64,000 bases of DNA from Opitutales bacterium (GTDB lineage: Bacteria; Verrucomicrobiota; Verrucomicrobiia; Opitutales; Seribacteraceae), in NCBI GenBank assembly GCA_029254745.1, contig JAQWWZ010000041.1, positions 1 to 64,000 on the forward strand, written 5' to 3'. Positions within the stretch are counted from its first letter, which is position 1. Each line of letters begins with the position of its first letter. Below the pieces are notes generated by a model. That model was given only the letters and a program-made list of their open reading frames with translations. It searched no databases and had not been told where the DNA came from. This document shows, piece by piece, positions 61,574 to 64,000 of the stretch. The translations under genes were made by a program, and so were the position numbers.

Positions 61574-64000
61574 ATGGAAGCCAGTCGTCTACATGCGTGG
61601 TTGCCCACACCCCGGTTGAGGAGTCCTGGGGTCCCTGGTGCCTGCCTGCTTGTATTGATTGCCTTGCATGGTTTTGCTCTGGGAAATCAGGAGAAAATAG
61701 GATTGGGTCACTCTGGTGCCTTCACCCTCGATACCATGGAGCCAAACCCGATGGTCAGTATTGGCCTGGCTGATTCCATTGGTTTTGAGTTGGACACGGG
61801 GGGAGATGATGGCACTTTCCGTATCGGAGCGGATGAGTCCATAGGTTTTATTTTAAATACCTTGGACTCTGCAAGTTCCATCGATCTTAACCAGGCTGGG
61901 TTTTCCGATTCCGGTGGCTTTCGCCTGGATACGAAAGAGGGGATTTCCGGCTTTGTGGGTACCACGGATACAGGCTTTGCGGATTCCAGTGTTTTTTCCC
62001 TGGATACATCCAGCGGAAATGCCGTGGCCTGGGATCTAAACGATACGGGGTATGCGGACTCCTCCGGTTTTCAGCTCGATACCCGAGATGATTCCTTGTT
62101 TGGGGATTCTAGTTTTTCTGATTCTGCCGGTTTCCAACTGGATACCCGGGAAACCAATGAAGTGGTTGATAGGGGCTATGCAGACTCTGGCAGTTTTCAG
62201 CTCGATACCGGCGGGCATGACGGGTCTTTGCTCTTTGGTTTTTCTGACTCTGGAAGCTTTCAGCTCGATACACGGAACAGGGATGAGGTGTACTATGGAG
62301 ATGCCAATACATCTTTTGCTGATTCATCCGGCTTTTCCTTGGATACCCGGGATGGTAATGGAGGTTCCAACTTAACCGGCGGCGAACTTGTCAGTGTAAA
62401 GGGGACAATTTTTTATGATGGTGTGGTTTCAGGTTCGGCTTATGTATGGGCCATGGAAGCCAATGGCAGTAAAGCCGCGGAAGATAAAATCAGCATTGGT
62501 GAGGGGAATTACTCCATCCTTGTGGAGAAAGGGAGAGCCTATGACCTCAAAGCCTTTATCGATGGCAATGAGAATGGCCTGGCCTCCACCGGAGAACCAT
62601 GGGGGCATTATAGAGAGTGGAATAACACCACAAACCGATTCAACCTCCTGCAAGTGGATGGTAATCTTACCCATATTCACTTCAACTTAGAGGACCGGGA
62701 TACCGACTCGGACGGCTTTCTTGACTGGGTCGAAGTAGAGGCCGGAACGGATGAAAACAATGCCAGCTCTTTCCCAAATACCTCCCCCCACTTCCAGTCT
62801 GACGGCAATTTGAGTGTTATGGAAAACCAGACTTTTGTTTTTGAGTTCAATGCTTCCGACCCGGATCAAGGGGATTCGCTTTCTTACTCCATTTTGCACG
62901 GGAATGATGCAAGCATGTTTGAGCTCAACGCATTAAGCGGTGAACTTTTACTGATCACCTCACGCGACTTTGAATTCCCCGATGACAATAATTCCGACAA
63001 TGTTTACGAATTTACGGTTCAGGTAAGCGACGGCGAGGGCAACGCTACCCTCGATGTCAATGTCACAGTCCTTGATGTGTACGAATCCAGCAAGGCTAAT
63101 CAATCTCTGAATGATTCCAACTTCATGACCGCTGTAAACATGTGGTTCAGCGACGAAGCGAATGCCACCGCTACCTATGGCCATATCAGCGACTGGAATA
63201 CCTCCGCGGTTACAAATATGTACCAAGCTTTTAAGGACAGAGTTTCTTTTAATGAAGAGATAAGCAAATGGGATGTAAGTCGGGTCAAAAATTTCAGCGG
63301 ATTCTTTCGGGGTGCCAAATCTTTCAATCAAGACATTACAAACTGGGATACATCTTCGGCCACGACATTTGCGGAGATGTTCCGGGATGCCACATCCTTT
63401 AACCAAGCGATCGGTGATTGGAATGTATCCTCTCTTCTCAGCCTGGAGAAAATCTTCTGGAGTGCCGCTGCCTTTAATCAGGATTTGAGCAATTGGGACA
63501 TTACAGGAGTCAATACAATGGGGCATATCTTTGCTTCTGCGGGTTCCCTGAGCGTGGAAAATAAGAATTTTATCCATCAGGCTTTTTCGAACAACTCAAA
63601 CTGGCCTTATGACTGGGGGATAGCATCAAACCAGGTGCCGAAATTCCAAAGTGATGGCAACCTGAGCGTTCAGGAGAACCAGGCATTTATCTACGATTTT
63701 GAGGCCCTGGATGCGGATGGGGATGTGGTCACTTACTCCCTCAATGGGGGGGGTGATGCTGCCCTGTTTGAACTGATCCCAAGCACGGGGCACTTGGCGT
63801 TTATCTCGCTGCCGGAGTATAAAAGCCCGACGGATAAAAATGGAGATAACCTCTACGAGGTGACGCTTCAAGTAAGCGATGGCCAAGCCACTGCATCCCT
63901 GAATGTGGTCGTGGAGGTAACCGAAAAAGTTGAAGTCACTCCAAACCAGGCGCCGCAATTCCACAGTGATGGCAACCTGAGCGTTCAGGAGAACCAGGCA
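61574..64000 (+). CDS. Large secreted repeat protein (FxLDT repeats, TSP3-like, cadherin-like, DUF285), 3' end beyond window
   Basis: One frame is open from ATG 61574 to the window end, 809 codons without a stop, so it is longer than shown. After a signal-like N-terminus (CLLVLIALHGFALG) come ten (S)xxFxLDT repeats (61712-62350, about residues 47-259). Next is a beta domain with DGNENGLASTGEP, then a TSP3-like DTDSDGFLDWVEVEAGTD. Two cadherin-like units follow ('GNLSVxENQxFxxxFxAxDxDxxD...', about 402-505 and 686-786), flanking a BspA-type DUF285 region (63178-63590, WDVSRVKNFSGFF, FNQDITNWDTSS). The start of a third cadherin-like unit is cut by the edge. Likely a surface adhesin or matrix protein. 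It follows the FGE-like gene by 48 bp. Confidence 0.88.
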   Translation, partial: MEASRLHAWLPTPRLRSPGVPGACLLVLIALHGFALGNQEKIGLGHSGAFTLDTMEPNPMVSIGLADSIGFELDTGGDDGTFRIGADESIGFILNTLDSASSIDLNQAGFSDSGGFRLDTKEGISGFVGTTDTGFADSSVFSLDTSSGNAVAWDLNDTGYADSSGFQLDTRDDSLFGDSSFSDSAGFQLDTRETNEVVDRGYADSGSFQLDTGGHDGSLLFGFSDSGSFQLDTRNRDEVYYGDANTSFADSSGFSLDTRDGNGGSNLTGGELVSVKGTIFYDGVVSGSAYVWAMEANGSKAAEDKISIGEGNYSILVEKGRAYDLKAFIDGNENGLASTGEPWGHYREWNNTTNRFNLLQVDGNLTHIHFNLEDRDTDSDGFLDWVEVEAGTDENNASSFPNTSPHFQSDGNLSVMENQTFVFEFNASDPDQGDSLSYSILHGNDASMFELNALSGELLLITSRDFEFPDDNNSDNVYEFTVQVSDGEGNATLDVNVTVLDVYESSKANQSLNDSNFMTAVNMWFSDEANATATYGHISDWNTSAVTNMYQAFKDRVSFNEEISKWDVSRVKNFSGFFRGAKSFNQDITNWDTSSATTFAEMFRDATSFNQAIGDWNVSSLLSLEKIFWSAAAFNQDLSNWDITGVNTMGHIFASAGSLSVENKNFIHQAFSNNSNWPYDWGIASNQVPKFQSDGNLSVQENQAFIYDFEALDADGDVVTYSLNGGGDAALFELIPSTGHLAFISLPEYKSPTDKNGDNLYEVTLQVSDGQATASLNVVVEVTEKVEVTPNQAPQFHSDGNLSVQENQA
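61712..62350 (+). repeat. Ten FxLDT protein repeats
   Basis: The motif (D)SxxFxLDT occurs ten times at 16-26 residue spacing: SGAFTLDT, SIGFELDT, SIGFILNT, SGGFRLDT, SSVFSLDT, SSGFQLDT, SAGFQLDT, SGSFQLDT (twice) and SSGFSLDT. Later copies are more alike (FQLDTR), suggesting recent expansion. Confidence 0.85.
63629..63685 (+). repeat. 57-bp direct repeat, copy 1 (with 63944-64000)
   Basis: The 57-bp stretch starting AACCAGGTGCCG and ending GAGAACCAGGCA matches 63944-64000 at 54 of 57 positions. The two copies lie 315 bp apart (105 codons), one cadherin-like unit. Confidence 0.9.
63944..64000 (+). repeat. 57-bp direct repeat, copy 2, at window edge
   Basis: Differs from 63629-63685 at only three positions (C for T, C for A, C for A). 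The array probably continues past the window. Confidence 0.9.

Noticed and set aside
62960-63964. Two long open frames on minus (205 and 112 codons) within the repeat protein
   Set aside because: They are antisense to a continuous 809-codon plus frame with clear repeats. Their repetitive look is a mirror of the coding repeats.

Overview
The window reads as chromosomal DNA of a Gram-negative bacterium of the Verrucomicrobiota, probably the Opitutia/Puniceicoccales side. This is an inference from the gene set, not a database result. The clues are a complete all-plus division and cell-wall (dcw) cluster with a MurC-MurB fusion and a divergent FtsZ, WaaA (a lipopolysaccharide gene), a meso-diaminopimelate type MurE, ResB/CcsA cytochrome c maturation, several lipoproteins, and secreted proteins with FGE, DUF285 and cadherin-like domains. 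Most gene starts I examined lack a strong Shine-Dalgarno sequence. The clear exceptions are the AI-2E transporter and rsmH.

Layout. 1-10.2 kb holds holA (partial) and cinA on minus, divergent uvrC on plus, two proteins of unknown function (one with eight NPF[D/E] repeats), a YwqK/MORN-like lipoprotein, and a four-PDZ HtrA protease followed by a degenerate HtrA-like paralogue. 10.2-20.7 kb holds an AI-2E family transporter, dnaE, rpsU, a two-gene signalling module and lysS. The module is a TPR + SLOG-like + class III nucleotidyl cyclase followed 6 bp later by a TIR + FGE-sulfatase-like protein. 20.7-27.2 kb holds a small membrane protein, ccsA, resB and a lipoprotein gene as one minus-strand operon, ychF, and tRNA-His. 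27.2-28.0 kb is an 845-bp gap with possible gene debris. 28.0-31.8 kb is phnD-phnC-phnE and waaA on minus. 31.9-39.6 kb is trpA, miaA, nadK, a membrane-anchored probable pseudokinase, a lipoprotein and a large PpiD/SurA-like protein. 39.6-40.4 kb is tlyA on minus. 40.5-59.7 kb is the dcw cluster: mraZ, rsmH, ftsL, ftsI, murE, murF, mraY, murD, a LysM gene, ftsW, murG, murCB, ddl, ftsQ, ftsA, ftsZ. 60.1-64 kb holds two secreted proteins, the second a very large repeat protein running off the window end.

How the genes work together. The dcw genes supply the cytoplasmic steps from UDP-MurNAc to lipid II (MurB to MurG), the polymerase and transpeptidase pair FtsW/FtsI, and the divisome core FtsQ/L/A/Z. 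They sit behind a promoter region with 10-bp spaced TGGG-type repeats typical of an MraZ operator. The strongest candidate for an undescribed system is the cyclase/TIR pair at 15707-19156. Its cyclase keeps both metal-binding aspartates but has Asn at both positions that usually recognise adenine, and its partner is a TIR protein with the NADase-type Glu. This is the logic of Pycsar-like nucleotide-signalled immunity, but with an FGE-like domain where a cyclic-nucleotide sensor would be expected.
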